64,000 bases of DNA from assembly GCF_020424085.1 (NCBI RefSeq), contig NZ_CP080203.1:744001-808000 (forward strand), in the 5' to 3' direction. Of this stretch, positions 8,790-18,405 are shown piece by piece. The stretch comes from Mycetocola spongiae (GTDB lineage: Bacteria; Actinomycetota; Actinomycetes; Actinomycetales; Microbacteriaceae). Within the stretch, counting starts at the first letter, position 1; every line of letters begins with the position of its first letter. The translations under genes and the position numbers were made by a program. Under the pieces are notes generated by a model that saw nothing but the letters and a program-made list of their open reading frames with translations, did no database searches and was not told where the DNA came from.

Positions 8790-9380
8790 GTGACTAAGCA
8801 AAATGAAGGCACTCCGGCAAAGCCGGAGACCGAAACTCTTGACGAAACCCAGGCCCGCCTCGCGGCCGGCACGGGCAAGGGTCGACCCACCCCAACGCGT
8901 AAGGAGCGTGAGGCGGCCAATAAGCGTCCGCTCGTTCCCAATGATCGCAAGGAAGCGAATAAGCGCGCCCGCGAGCAGATGGCCCAGGAGCGCGAAAAGG
9001 CGCGCCTCGGCCTGGCCGCCGGCGATGAGCGCTATCTGCCCGTGCGTGACCGCGGACCGCAGCGCAAATTTGTGCGCGATTATGTGGACGCGCGCTTCAG
9101 CGTGGGCGAGTGGCTGATCCCGCTGATGTTTGTGGTGATCATCGTCTCGATGTTCCAGAATAACCAGGCCGCCAACTATACGTTCTTTGCGCTGTGGGGC
9201 ATCGTATTCCTGGCGATCATCGACTGCGTAATCCTCGGATTCCGCCTGCGTCGTAAGCTCGCCGAGAAATACGGCGAGGCCGAGAAGGGTGTGCGCTGGT
9301 ACGCCACGATGCGCGCCCTGCAGATGCGCTTCCTGCGCCTGCCCAAGCCGCAGGTGAAGCGCTGGCAGTTCCCCTCCTAG
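8790..9380 (+). CDS. DUF3043 membrane protein
   Basis: 196 aa. Residues 1-95 are hydrophilic and rich in Lys, Arg and Glu; two transmembrane helices follow (about 106-124 and 131-151), then a basic C-terminal tail. This pattern matches the actinobacterial DUF3043 family, whose function is not known. Start is GTG 8790 with an AAGGACC-like ribosome site. It stands alone, divergent from the M20 peptidase and convergent with pyrD across a strong terminator. Confidence 0.88.
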   Translation: MTKQNEGTPAKPETETLDETQARLAAGTGKGRPTPTRKEREAANKRPLVPNDRKEANKRAREQMAQEREKARLGLAAGDERYLPVRDRGPQRKFVRDYVDARFSVGEWLIPLMFVVIIVSMFQNNQAANYTFFALWGIVFLAIIDCVILGFRLRRKLAEKYGEAEKGVRWYATMRALQMRFLRLPKPQVKRWQFPS

Positions 9381-9390
9381 GGGAAAATAC

Positions 9391-9432
9391 ATACCGCCCG
9401 TCGTCCATTCCGGACGACGGGCGGTATTTTTT
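9391..9432. terminator. Strong bidirectional terminator between DUF3043 gene and pyrD
   Basis: Perfect 16-bp stem with a 5-nt loop (9391-9406 / 9412-9427) followed by a T run on the plus strand and flanked by AAAA on the other side. It starts 10 nt after the DUF3043 stop and ends just beyond the pyrD stop. Confidence 0.92.
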
Positions 9433-9436
9433 ATGG

Positions 9437-10480
9437 CTAGACGCGGCGCGCGGCGCGCAGCGCGGCGAGGCCACGGTTGATCTCGCGGCCCCAGAGCGGG
9501 CCACGATAGATAAACGCCGAATAGCCCTGGACCAGGGTGGCGCCGGCCTCGAGGCGGGCGTTTACCTCCTCGGCGGTCTCCACTCCCCCGACCGAGATCA
9601 CACACAGCTCGGCGGGAACGGCGGCACGAATCAGGTGCAGGACCTCAAGCGAGCGTGCCTTAAGCGGCGCGCCCGAGAGCCCCCCGGCGCCCATTTTTTC
9701 CACGTCGCGGGCGGGGGTCCGCAGGCCCTCGCGCGAGATCGTGGTATTGGTCGCGATGATCCCGTCCAGGCCCGTGCGCACCACCAGTTCGGCGATCCGC
9801 GTCACGGCCTCGTCCTCAAGATCGGGCGCGATCTTGAGCAGCAGCGGGGTGCGCCCGGCCGCCGCCTTCACGGCCGTCAGCAGCGGCTCCAGCCGGTCCA
9901 ATTCCTGCAGCCCGCGCAGCCCGGGCGTATTGGGAGAGCTCACGTTGATGACCAGATAATCGGCCACCGGTGCCAGCAGGCGCGTGGATTCCAGATAGTC
10001 CTCTACGGCATCATCCACGTCTACCACGCGGCTCTTGCCGATATTCACGCCAATGATCGGGAGCTTCTTTCCCGTGGCCCGCAGCGCAATAATCCGCCGG
10101 GCCGCACGCTCGGCACCGCCGTTATTAAAGCCCATTCGGTTGATCAGCGCACGGTCGGCGGGCAGGCGGAATAGGCGCGGACCGGGGTTGCCGGGCTGGG
10201 AGTGCGCGGTCAGCGTGCCCACCTCGACGTGGCCAAAGCCCAGGTCGCCCAGGCCGCGCACCATCGTGGCGTCCTTATCAAAACCCGCGGCCACACCAAA
10301 GGGGGTGGGGAAGGTCAGGCCCAGGGCGCGCACCGAGAGATCGGAACCGGCCGCGGTCAGGCGATCGGCCGCCCGGGAGAGCCCCAGCCGGGGAACCGCG
10401 GTGATCGCGGTGGCGGCCAGGTGGTGTGCCCGTTCCGGGGAAAACCGCGTGAGCACTGTTTTAAAGAAAAAGGGGTACAT
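9437..10480 (-). CDS. pyrD: Dihydroorotate dehydrogenase (quinone), class 2
   Basis: 347 aa. Oxidises dihydroorotate to orotate in pyrimidine synthesis and passes electrons via FMN to membrane quinone. The N-terminal amphipathic segment (MYPFFFKTVLTRFSPERAHH) is the class 2 membrane-binding region. INVSSPNTPGLR near residues 178-189 carries the class 2 catalytic Ser; class 1 enzymes have Cys. KIAPDL and the FMN phosphate loop VGGVETAEEV are seen downstream. It follows nrdR by 21 nt in the same direction. Confidence 0.97.
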   Translation of the reverse strand: MYPFFFKTVLTRFSPERAHHLAATAITAVPRLGLSRAADRLTAAGSDLSVRALGLTFPTPFGVAAGFDKDATMVRGLGDLGFGHVEVGTLTAHSQPGNPGPRLFRLPADRALINRMGFNNGGAERAARRIIALRATGKKLPIIGVNIGKSRVVDVDDAVEDYLESTRLLAPVADYLVINVSSPNTPGLRGLQELDRLEPLLTAVKAAAGRTPLLLKIAPDLEDEAVTRIAELVVRTGLDGIIATNTTISREGLRTPARDVEKMGAGGLSGAPLKARSLEVLHLIRAAVPAELCVISVGGVETAEEVNARLEAGATLVQGYSAFIYRGPLWGREINRGLAALRAARRV

Positions 10481-10501
10481 GTGTGTTCCTGGGTGGGTCG
10501 G

Positions 10502-10960
10502 CTAGGCCGAGGCGGCCGCGTCGGCGCGCAGCTGGGCAATGGCGGCCTCAAAATCCTCGAGGGATTCAAAGGCCTGATAGACGCTCGCGAAGCGCAGATA
10601 CGCCACCTCGTCGAGTTCGCGCAGGGGCTGCAAAATGGCCAGGCCAATCTCGTTGGCCTCGATCTGGCTGGTGCCGGTCTGCCGGATGACCTCCTCCACG
10701 GTCTGTGCGAGCATCGCCAGATCGGGGTCGGTCACGGGGCGGCCCTGGCAGGCCTTACGCACTCCCGACACCACCTTCTCGCGGCTGAAGGGCTCCACCA
10801 CGCCGCTGCGCTTAATCACGTTCAGGCTTGCGGTCTCGGAGGTGCTGAAGCGCCCCCCGCACTCGGGGCACTGCCGGCGACGGCGAATAGAGAGGCCGTC
10901 ATCGCTTGTGCGCGAGTCGATGACGCGGGAATCGGGGTGTCGGCAAAAGGGACAGTGCAT
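10502..10960 (-). CDS. nrdR: Transcriptional repressor NrdR
   Basis: 152 aa. Represses ribonucleotide reductase genes in response to ATP/dATP. The zinc ribbon is intact (MHCPFC at residues 3-6, CPECGGRF at about 31-38) and is followed by an ATP-cone domain ([18 protein letters not shown]). Length equals the family standard. It lies 15 nt after hisD and 21 nt before pyrD, suggesting one leftward transcript. No ribonucleotide reductase genes are in the window, so it acts at a distance. Confidence 0.96.
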   Translation of the reverse strand: MHCPFCRHPDSRVIDSRTSDDGLSIRRRRQCPECGGRFSTSETASLNVIKRSGVVEPFSREKVVSGVRKACQGRPVTDPDLAMLAQTVEEVIRQTGTSQIEANEIGLAILQPLRELDEVAYLRFASVYQAFESLEDFEAAIAQLRADAAASA

Positions 10961-10975
10961 AACTACAGACCAGAC

Positions 10976-12292
10976 TTAGTTGGAGGGCTCGGAGAAGCGG
11001 ATGGCCACGGCATCGCCGTGTGCGGGCAGGGCCTCGGCATCCGAGAGTGCGCGGATACCCGCGGCGACCTCGCCGAGGCCGACTCGACCATACTCGATGA
11101 TCTGCTGCGGGCGCAGGAAGGTGGCCGCGCCGAGCCCCGCGGAGAAGCGGCTCTGGCCGCCGGTGGGGAGAACGTGGTTGGAACCGGCCAGATAATCACC
11201 GAGGCTCACGGGAGAGTGCGCGCCGAGGAAGATCGCGCCGGCACTGGTGATCTGGGCGAGCACCGCGGCGTCATCCGCGGTTTGGATTTCGAGGTGTTCG
11301 GGGCCGTAGGCATTGCTAAACCGGGCGGCCGCGGCCAGATCGGAAACCAGCACAATCGCCGACTGCGGGCCGGCGAGGGCCTGCAGGACGCGGGCTGAGT
11401 GCGCGGTGGTTGCCGCCTGGGCGGCGAGTTCAGCGGTGACCTCCTGGGCAAATTCGGCCGAGTCGGTGACCAGCAGCGATGCGGCAGCCTCATCGTGCTC
11501 GGCCTGGCTGATCAGATCGGCGGCCACCAGGCGGGCGCTGGCAGCGGCATCGGCGATCACCAGGATCTCGGTGGTGCCGGCCTCGGAATCGATACCCACC
11601 TGGCCCTTGACCAGGCGCTTAGCGGCGGCCACATAAATATTGCCGGGACCCGTGACGATATCCACGGGTTCCAGGCCAATCTCGGGCACACCATAGGCGA
11701 GGGCGCCAATCGCGCTGGCCCCTCCCATGGCATAAACCTCGGTGATTCCCAGCAGGCCCGCGGCCCCCAGGATCACGGGGTGCACTCCCCCACCGAACTC
11801 GCTCTGGCCGGGCGAGGCCAGCGCGAGCGAGGCCACACCCGCGACCTGCGCGGGAACCACGTTCATGACCACGCTGGAGGGATAAACGGCCTTACCGCCG
11901 GGCACATAGAGGCCCACCCGGTCCACGGGCTGCCAGCGCTGGATAATCCGCGAGTCGGCGGCGATGGTGGTGGTGATCTCCGCGGGCACCTGCGCGGCCG
12001 AGGCGAGCCGCACGCGCGCGATGGCCGTCTCCAGTGCCGCGCGCACGGCCGGGTCGAGTGCGGCCACCGCGGCCTCGATCTCGGCGAGGGGCACGCGGAT
12101 ATGGGTGGGCTCGGCCCCGTCAAAGCGACGCGCATGCTCGCGCAATGCGCTCTCGCCGCCCTCCCGCACCTCGGCGATGAGCGCGGCGGCGGCCTGGGAG
12201 GCCACCGAGACGTCAACGGTGGGGCGCGGGAGGAGGGCGGTGAGCTCGGAACGAGAGGGGCTCTGCTGGCGAAGATCAATGGTCTGAATCAT
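10976..12292 (-). CDS. hisD: Histidinol dehydrogenase
   Basis: 438 aa. Catalyses the last two oxidations of histidine synthesis (L-histidinol to L-histidine, NAD+, Zn2+). Family motifs: LYVPGGKAVYPSSVVMN (about 128-144), VDIVTGPGNIYV, and DLISQAEHD, whose Q263 and H266 are zinc ligands by analogy with the E. coli enzyme. The rest of the his operon is not in the window; in many actinobacteria hisD starts hisDCB, but here nrdR follows it. ATG start at 12292. Confidence 0.95.
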   Translation of the reverse strand: MIQTIDLRQQSPSRSELTALLPRPTVDVSVASQAAAALIAEVREGGESALREHARRFDGAEPTHIRVPLAEIEAAVAALDPAVRAALETAIARVRLASAAQVPAEITTTIAADSRIIQRWQPVDRVGLYVPGGKAVYPSSVVMNVVPAQVAGVASLALASPGQSEFGGGVHPVILGAAGLLGITEVYAMGGASAIGALAYGVPEIGLEPVDIVTGPGNIYVAAAKRLVKGQVGIDSEAGTTEILVIADAAASARLVAADLISQAEHDEAAASLLVTDSAEFAQEVTAELAAQAATTAHSARVLQALAGPQSAIVLVSDLAAAARFSNAYGPEHLEIQTADDAAVLAQITSAGAIFLGAHSPVSLGDYLAGSNHVLPTGGQSRFSAGLGAATFLRPQQIIEYGRVGLGEVAAGIRALSDAEALPAHGDAVAIRFSEPSN

Positions 12293-12322
12293 GTCATCAC
12301 TAATCTTAGCCGGAGCCGGTGG

Positions 12323-13768
12323 TTAGCCGCGGGTGAGGCCCGCGACGTCGCGCAGGACGCCGATGCGTCCGTCATCGTGGCGGATGACCAGTTCGCTGCC
12401 GTGATCCTCGAGCGCGAGGGCCCAGGCGAGCGGACCGATCTCAAAGAGGGTGTCGCCGCTTACGCGATCAAATACGGGACGCGGCACGGGCGAGTAGACC
12501 CAGAACGGTCCCGCGGGCAGCGGGGCCGCCACGGGCTCGGCCTCACGGGCGGCGGCCTCGGCCTGCGCCGCCGCCTCGGCCTGCTCGCGGGCATGGGCAG
12601 CGGCCCGGGCCCGAGCGGCGGCCTCGGCCTCGGCGGCGGCACGGGCCTCGGCCTCGGCGCGGGCCTGTTCCTGCGCAAGCGCCTGGGCCTCGGCAAGGGC
12701 ACGCGCCTGGGCGAGCTCCTGAGCCTGGGCGGGGGTGGGGGTCAGCGCCACGGGAGGGGTCTGTGCCGCGGGAGCCTGTGTCGAGGCAGGGGTCTGTGCC
12801 GAGGCAGGGGTCTGTGCCGCGAAGGCCGGAGGGTGGGCGCCGGCCGGGGTGGCCGTGGCCGTGTGATCCGCGACGGGGGCATGCGGGGCCGCTGCGCCCG
12901 GGGCGGTCGGGACGGGGCCGTGCCCCTGGCGTCCGCGAACCTCCTGCGCGGCACTCTGCCACGCCCGGTCGCGATCGCCCGCGGGGGCAACCGGGGCGGC
13001 TGCACCCGGCGCCTGAGGCTGGGCCTGGGCCTGGGCCGCCTGAGCGGGCGCCCCCGGGGCCATGCCGGTGTGGGCCGGCTGGCCATAACCCGCGGCCGGA
13101 TAACCCGCGGCTGGCTGCGCGGCGGGACGTGCCGCGCGGGGCACGGCCGCCACCGGCCGGGCGTAGGGGTGCGCGGGAATCTCGGCGCGCCCCTCAAAAT
13201 CGGCCCGCAGGCCCGGGATGCGATTGGCGAAGGTGGTCACGGCCACGCCGCCCAGCAGGAAAACCACCGCAAGAATCGGCCCCAGGCCGATGCTCAGCCC
13301 GGCCATTCCCCCGGAGAAGAGCCCACCCAGACCCTCAACCACGCGGATGAGCTGGACACCAAGAATCAGCAGGCCCAGCTGCACACCAAGCGTAAACACG
13401 GCCGCCATCGACGCAAATTGATCCACCGAGAACGACCCCACCCGCAGGCGGAGATCGGGCAGGACCCGGCGCAGCACGATCAGCACCGCGGCCGCGAGCA
13501 GCATCCCCACGGCGGGAAGCAGCAGCCAGGCCAGGCCGCCCTGCCACATCGTGATCGAACCCGTTTGGCCACCCCGCCCCAGGCTGACCGAGATCAGCGG
13601 CAGGAAGGTGGTGACCAGCACCAGGACCGTCACACCCAGAAAGAGCACCTCGCGGAGCGTAAATACCCCTACGGCGATCGGCCCACGCGGGGCCGGGCCG
13701 GGATGGGCCCCGGGAAACTGCCCCGCGGGGCCGGGCCGGGGTCCGCCCGGGTGATCGGAGAAAGTCAT
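12323..13768 (-). CDS. Hypothetical membrane protein with Pro/Ala-rich linker and Ala/Glu coiled coil
   Basis: 481 aa; I do not recognise a named family. Residues 1-33 are Pro/Gly-rich and cytoplasmic-looking. Four hydrophobic segments follow (about 40-60, 74-97, 123-146, 158-180). Then comes about 150 residues of low-complexity Ala/Pro/Gln, a charged helix of AQARALAEAQ type at about 345-415 likely to form a coiled coil, and a short conserved-looking end (FWVYSPVPRPVF, then a small beta-like stretch with LVIRHDDGRIGVL). It sits between dnaE and hisD in the same direction. A membrane anchor with an extended cytoplasmic arm is a reasonable structural reading; function is unknown. Confidence 0.8.
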   Translation of the reverse strand: MTFSDHPGGPRPGPAGQFPGAHPGPAPRGPIAVGVFTLREVLFLGVTVLVLVTTFLPLISVSLGRGGQTGSITMWQGGLAWLLLPAVGMLLAAAVLIVLRRVLPDLRLRVGSFSVDQFASMAAVFTLGVQLGLLILGVQLIRVVEGLGGLFSGGMAGLSIGLGPILAVVFLLGGVAVTTFANRIPGLRADFEGRAEIPAHPYARPVAAVPRAARPAAQPAAGYPAAGYGQPAHTGMAPGAPAQAAQAQAQPQAPGAAAPVAPAGDRDRAWQSAAQEVRGRQGHGPVPTAPGAAAPHAPVADHTATATPAGAHPPAFAAQTPASAQTPASTQAPAAQTPPVALTPTPAQAQELAQARALAEAQALAQEQARAEAEARAAAEAEAAARARAAAHAREQAEAAAQAEAAAREAEPVAAPLPAGPFWVYSPVPRPVFDRVSGDTLFEIGPLAWALALEDHGSELVIRHDDGRIGVLRDVAGLTRG

Positions 13769-13803
13769 CTCGTGTCCTGTCTCTAAAAAATTCCGAAAAT
13801 CGT

Positions 13804-16800
13804 TTAGCTCAAACAGTTCGGGCCGAGCAGAGATTTCAGCTCGCCGAAGAGGTCCGGGCTCACCCGTACAGGATAGTTCGGTACCTCGAAGACGCGCGCA
13901 ACATCGCCGCGAATCAAACGTATCCTCAGCTCACTCTCGCCCGGGTGGCGCAGCAAAACCTCGCGCAGCTCCCCGATCAGCTGGGTACTCGCCCGGGAAT
14001 CCGGCATCGATAGGTGAAGCAGGCCCAGATTATCGGACTGCTCAAACTCGGGGGCGATCAGGCTATAGGCGTGCAGATTCATGCCGTCATCTCGCATGCT
14101 CACCCGCCCGCGCACCACCACAATCGAGTCGGCAATCAGCTGCTGGGAGAACTCCTGATAGCCCTTACCCATGAACATCACGGTGATCTCGCCACCGAAG
14201 TCCTCCACGGTGATCATGCCGTACTGATTTCCGGACTGCTTGGCCACGCGGTGCTGTACCCCGGTCACCAGCCCGGCGATGGTCACGGTATCGCCGTCCT
14301 GGGTGGCCTCGGAGGCCATCAGATCGGTGATCGTGGTGGAGGCGTGCTTGGCCAGCTGCAATTCGAGCCCGGCGAGCGGATGATCGGAGACATAAAGGCC
14401 CAGCATCTCGCGCTCAAACGCGAGCTTATCGCGCTTATTCCACTCGGGCCGATCGGGTACCTGCGAGTTCACCTCGTCCAGGTCAAAGATCCCGGCAAAA
14501 AGATCCACCTGGCCCTTGGCCTCGTTGCGCTTAAGACCCACCGCGGAATCCACGGCGTCCTCGTGGATCTCCACCAGTGCGCGCCGGGTATTGCCCAGCG
14601 AGTCAAAGGCGCCGGCCTTAATCAGTGATTCCACGCTGCGCTTATTGGTGGCCTGCATCGGCACCTTCGCGAGATAGTCGTGGAAGTTCTCATAGCGGCC
14701 CTTTTCGGCGCGCGCGCTTCGGATCCCCTCCACCACGTTGGTGCCCACGTTGCGCACGGCCCCCAGCCCAAAGCGAATATCCTCGCCCACGGCGGCAAAA
14801 AAGCCGATCGACTCGTTCACATCCGGCGGCAGGACCTTAATGCCCATGCGGCGGCACTCGTTAAGATAAATCGCGAGCTTATCCTTGGAATCGCCCACGC
14901 TGGTCAGCAGCGCCGCCATATACTCGGCCGGGAAATGCGCCTTAAGATAGGCGGTCCAATAGGACACCAGCCCGTAGGCCGCCGTATGTGCCTTGTTAAA
15001 GGCGTAGTCGGCGAAGGATTCCAGGACCTTCCAGAGCGCGTCCATGGCCTCCTGGGAATAGCCATTGGCCGCCATTCCACCAAAGAAATCGGCCTGCTGC
15101 TTATCCAGCTCAGACTTCTTCTTTTTACCCATCGCGCGGCGCAGCACATCGGCCTGGCCGAGGCTAAACCCGGCGAGCTTCTGCGCCGCACTCATGACCT
15201 GCTCCTGATATACGATCAGGCCATAGGTACCGCCCAGGATCTCGTGCAGCGGCTCCTCCAGCTCGGGGTGGATCGGCACGATCTCCTGCTGCTTATTTTT
15301 ACGCAGCGCATAGTTGGTATGCGAGTTCACACCCATCGGGCCCGGGCGGTAGAGCGCCAGCACGGCCGAGATGTCCTCAAAATTATCGGGCTTCATCAGG
15401 CGCAGGAGCGAGCGCATGGGCCCACCATCCAGCTGGAATACCCCGAGGGTATCGCCGCGGGCCAGCAGCTCATAGGCGGCCACATCATCGAGCGTGAGGT
15501 CCTCGAGCACCAGCTCCTCGTTGCGGTTGGAGCGGATATTATCCAGGGCATCGTCGATGATCGTGAGGTTGCGCAACCCCAGGAAGTCCATCTTGATCAG
15601 GCCCAGGCTCTCACACGCGGGGTAGTCAAACTGGGTGACGATCTGGCCGTCCTGCTCGCGCTTCATGATCGGCACGATGTCGATCAGCGGCTCGGAGGAC
15701 ATGATCACACCGGCGGCGTGTACACCCCACTGGCGCTTCAGGTTTTCCAGGCCCAGCGCTGTATCAAATACCGTGCGTGCCTCGGGATCGGATTCGATCA
15801 CCGAGCGGATATCCACGGCCTCCTTATAGCGCGGGTGGTCCTTATCGAAGATCCCGGTGAGCGGGATATCCTTACCCATGATCGCGGGGGGCATGGCCTT
15901 GGTGAGCTTCTCTCCCATGCCATAGGGGAAGCCCAGCACACGCGAGGAGTCCTTCAGCGCCTGCTTGGCCTTAATCGTGCCATAGGTCACGATCTGGGCC
16001 ACGCGCTCATCGCCGTATTTTTCGGTCACATAGGTGATGACCTCGCCGCGGCGACGATCATCGAAGTCCACATCGAAGTCGGGCATCGACACACGCTCGG
16101 GGTTGAGGAACCGCTCGAAGATCAGGCCGTGCTGGATGGGATCCAGATCGGTGATTTTCATCACATAGGCCACCATCGAACCGGCACCCGAACCACGCCC
16201 GGGACCCACCCGAATGCCGTTCTCCTTGGACCAGTTGATGAAGTCGGCCACCACGAGGAAATACCCGGGGAAGCCCATCTGGATGATGACGCCCACCTCA
16301 TAATCGGCACGCTCGCGCACATTTGCGGGGATACCGTTCGGATAGCGCTCGTGCAGGCCCTTCTCGGTCTCCTTGATGAACCAGCTGTCCTCGTTTTCTC
16401 CCGGGGGCACCGGGAACCGCGGCATATAGTTGGCCTTGGTATTAAATTCGACGTTGCAGCGCTCGGCGATGAGCAGCGTGTTATCGCAGGCATCCGGGTG
16501 ATCGCGGAAGAGATCACGCATCTCCTCGGCGGTTTTCAGATAATAGGATTCGCCGTCAAATTTAAAGCGGTTGGGATCGTCCATCGTGCTGCCCGACTGC
16601 ACACACAGCAGGGCCGAATGCGATTTGGCATCGTGCTCATGGGTATAGTGCAGGTCGTTGGTGGCCACGAGCGGAATCTGAAGGTCCTTGGCGATCTTCA
16701 GGAGATCGCCGATGACACGGCGCTCGATATCCAGACCGTGGTCCATGATCTCGCAGAAATAATTTTCCTTGCCGAAGATGTCCTGATATTCGGCGGCGGC

Positions 16801-17319
16801 CTTGCGTGCCTCGTCGTATTGCCCCAGGCGAAGCCGGGTCTGGATCTCGCTGGACGGGCAGCCGGTGGTGGCGATCAGGCCCTTGCCGTAGGTTTCCAGC
16901 AGTTCGCGGTCCATGCGCGGCTTAAAATAATAGCCCTCGATCGAGGCCAGCGAGTTGAGCCGGAACAGGTTGTGCATGCCCTCGGTGGTCTCGGACAGCA
17001 GCGTCATATGGGTATAGGCTCCCGAGCCCGAGACGTCATCGCGCGAGCCATCGCCCCAGCGGATTCGCGTGCGATCCGAGCGGTGCGTGCCGGGGGTGAT
17101 ATACGCCTCGGTGCCGATGATGGGCTTCACGCCGGCATCGGTGGCGGATTTCCAAAAATCGAACGCCCCAAAGACGTTGCCGTGGTCGGTCACGGCCACG
17201 GCCGGCATACCGGCCTCCGCGGCGGCGGCCACGAGGGGTTTTACGCGTGCGGCACCATCGAGCATCGAGTACTCGCTGTGGACGTGCAGATGGACAAACT
17301 GATTATCAGTGGGGGCCAA
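13804..17319 (-). CDS. dnaE: DNA polymerase III alpha subunit
   Basis: 1171 aa replicative polymerase catalytic subunit (DnaE1 class, normal length). N-terminal PHP domain starts at HLHVHSEYSMLDG (about 10-22), with AVTDHGNVFG following. The polymerase active-site aspartates are in MPDFDVDFDD (about 412-421). GRGSGAGSMVAY, the helix-hairpin-helix region and an OB fold near the C-terminus (GLVTGVQHRVAKQSG) are present. The start is TTG 17319 with GGAG seven bases upstream; no better start lies nearby. Transcribed alone, 165 bp downstream of the rluD stop. Confidence 0.97.
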   Translation of the reverse strand: MAPTDNQFVHLHVHSEYSMLDGAARVKPLVAAAAEAGMPAVAVTDHGNVFGAFDFWKSATDAGVKPIIGTEAYITPGTHRSDRTRIRWGDGSRDDVSGSGAYTHMTLLSETTEGMHNLFRLNSLASIEGYYFKPRMDRELLETYGKGLIATTGCPSSEIQTRLRLGQYDEARKAAAEYQDIFGKENYFCEIMDHGLDIERRVIGDLLKIAKDLQIPLVATNDLHYTHEHDAKSHSALLCVQSGSTMDDPNRFKFDGESYYLKTAEEMRDLFRDHPDACDNTLLIAERCNVEFNTKANYMPRFPVPPGENEDSWFIKETEKGLHERYPNGIPANVRERADYEVGVIIQMGFPGYFLVVADFINWSKENGIRVGPGRGSGAGSMVAYVMKITDLDPIQHGLIFERFLNPERVSMPDFDVDFDDRRRGEVITYVTEKYGDERVAQIVTYGTIKAKQALKDSSRVLGFPYGMGEKLTKAMPPAIMGKDIPLTGIFDKDHPRYKEAVDIRSVIESDPEARTVFDTALGLENLKRQWGVHAAGVIMSSEPLIDIVPIMKREQDGQIVTQFDYPACESLGLIKMDFLGLRNLTIIDDALDNIRSNRNEELVLEDLTLDDVAAYELLARGDTLGVFQLDGGPMRSLLRLMKPDNFEDISAVLALYRPGPMGVNSHTNYALRKNKQQEIVPIHPELEEPLHEILGGTYGLIVYQEQVMSAAQKLAGFSLGQADVLRRAMGKKKKSELDKQQADFFGGMAANGYSQEAMDALWKVLESFADYAFNKAHTAAYGLVSYWTAYLKAHFPAEYMAALLTSVGDSKDKLAIYLNECRRMGIKVLPPDVNESIGFFAAVGEDIRFGLGAVRNVGTNVVEGIRSARAEKGRYENFHDYLAKVPMQATNKRSVESLIKAGAFDSLGNTRRALVEIHEDAVDSAVGLKRNEAKGQVDLFAGIFDLDEVNSQVPDRPEWNKRDKLAFEREMLGLYVSDHPLAGLELQLAKHASTTITDLMASEATQDGDTVTIAGLVTGVQHRVAKQSGNQYGMITVEDFGGEITVMFMGKGYQEFSQQLIADSIVVVRGRVSMRDDGMNLHAYSLIAPEFEQSDNLGLLHLSMPDSRASTQLIGELREVLLRHPGESELRIRLIRGDVARVFEVPNYPVRVSPDLFGELKSLLGPNCLS

Positions 17320-17439
17320 AAACTTCTCCGCTACTCACCTAGATGTGGAATGTTAAGACTACCCCGCGTGCTCCCGTTATGGGCACGGCGGGGCGAGGAT
17401 CGGGCCAGCAATACCCGGGTGGCCGGGTGGCCCAAAACA

Positions 17440-17471
17440 CACAGCCCCCGGCGAAACGCGCGGGGGCTGTG
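17440..17471 (-). terminator. Terminator of the lspA-rluD end of the dcw block
   Basis: 11-bp perfect stem (17440-17450 / 17461-17471, 10-nt loop) followed on the minus strand by GTTTTGGG; it begins 14 nt after the rluD stop. Confidence 0.8.
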
Positions 17472-17484
17472 CAAGGGGGATGGC

Positions 17485-18405
17485 CTAGTCGAGGCGCAGG
17501 AGATCCAGCGCATGCGAGAGATCCTCGGGATACGGGGCGGTGAAGCGCACGCGCTCCCCCGAACCCGGATGGGTGAACTCCAGCTCGGTGGCGTGCAGCC
17601 ACTGCCGGGTCAGGCCGAGGCGCTCGGCCAGCTGCGGGTCGCCGCCGTAGAGCGGATCGCCCACGCAGGGGTGGTGCTGCGCGGCCATATGTACACGGAT
17701 CTGGTGTGTGCGGCCGGTCTCCAGGTGGATCTTGAGCAGCGCGCCGCGGACAAAGGCCTCCATGGTCTCATAGTGCGTGACCGAGTGCTTGCCATCCGCG
17801 GTGATCGCGAATTTCCAGTCGTGGCGCGGGTGGCGCCCGATGGGGGCGTCGATTGTGCCCGCGAGCGGATCGGGGCGGCCCTGCACAATCGCGTGATAGA
17901 TCTTCTCCACCTCGCGGTCGTGGAACTGCCGCTTCAGCTCGGTATAGGCGCGCTCGGATTTGGCCACCACCATAAGCCCGGACGTGCCCACGTCCAGGCG
18001 GTGCACGATTCCCGCGCGCTCGGCGGCACCCGAGGTGGACACCGTGAAGCCGGCACCCGCGAGGGCGCCCAGGACGGTGGGTCCGCTCCAGCCCATCGAG
18101 GGATGGGCCGCGACGCCGGTGGGCTTGGAGATCACGATTATATCGTCGTCATCGTGGATGATGTCGAGGTTATCCAGCACCACCGGAACGATCGTGGGCT
18201 CGGCCTTGGGCGTCCAGGACACCTCGAGCCAATCGCCGGCGCTGAGCCGATCGGACTTGCCCAGGACCTTGCCGCCCTGGCTGACGCCGCCGGCCTCGGC
18301 GACCTCCGCGGCGAAGCTGCGGGAGAAGCCCAGCAGTTTGGCCAGGCCCTGGTCTACGCGGGCCCCCTCCAGACCGTCGGGGACGGGAAGGCTACGGCTT
18401 TGCAT
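17485..18405 (-). CDS. rluD: RluA/RluD-family 23S rRNA pseudouridine synthase
   Basis: About 306 aa. N-terminal S4 RNA-binding domain (about 10-65, [17 protein letters not shown]) and catalytic domain with [11 protein letters not shown]138 is the catalytic Asp. RTHQIRVHM and the C-terminal [11 protein letters not shown] are family typical. ATG 18405 is preferred: AGAGGA lies eight bases upstream and the gene then overlaps the lspA stop by 14 nt. An in-frame ATG at 18429 would give eight more residues but has no ribosome site. Same order (divIVA, lspA, rluD) as in many Gram-positive bacteria. Exact rRNA target is inferred from the family. Confidence 0.93.
   Translation of the reverse strand: MQSRSLPVPDGLEGARVDQGLAKLLGFSRSFAAEVAEAGGVSQGGKVLGKSDRLSAGDWLEVSWTPKAEPTIVPVVLDNLDIIHDDDDIIVISKPTGVAAHPSMGWSGPTVLGALAGAGFTVSTSGAAERAGIVHRLDVGTSGLMVVAKSERAYTELKRQFHDREVEKIYHAIVQGRPDPLAGTIDAPIGRHPRHDWKFAITADGKHSVTHYETMEAFVRGALLKIHLETGRTHQIRVHMAAQHHPCVGDPLYGGDPQLAERLGLTRQWLHATELEFTHPGSGERVRFTAPYPEDLSHALDLLRLD

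Noticed and set aside
9437-12292. Histidine operon start at hisD
   Set aside because: No hisC or hisB follows; nrdR and pyrD come next.
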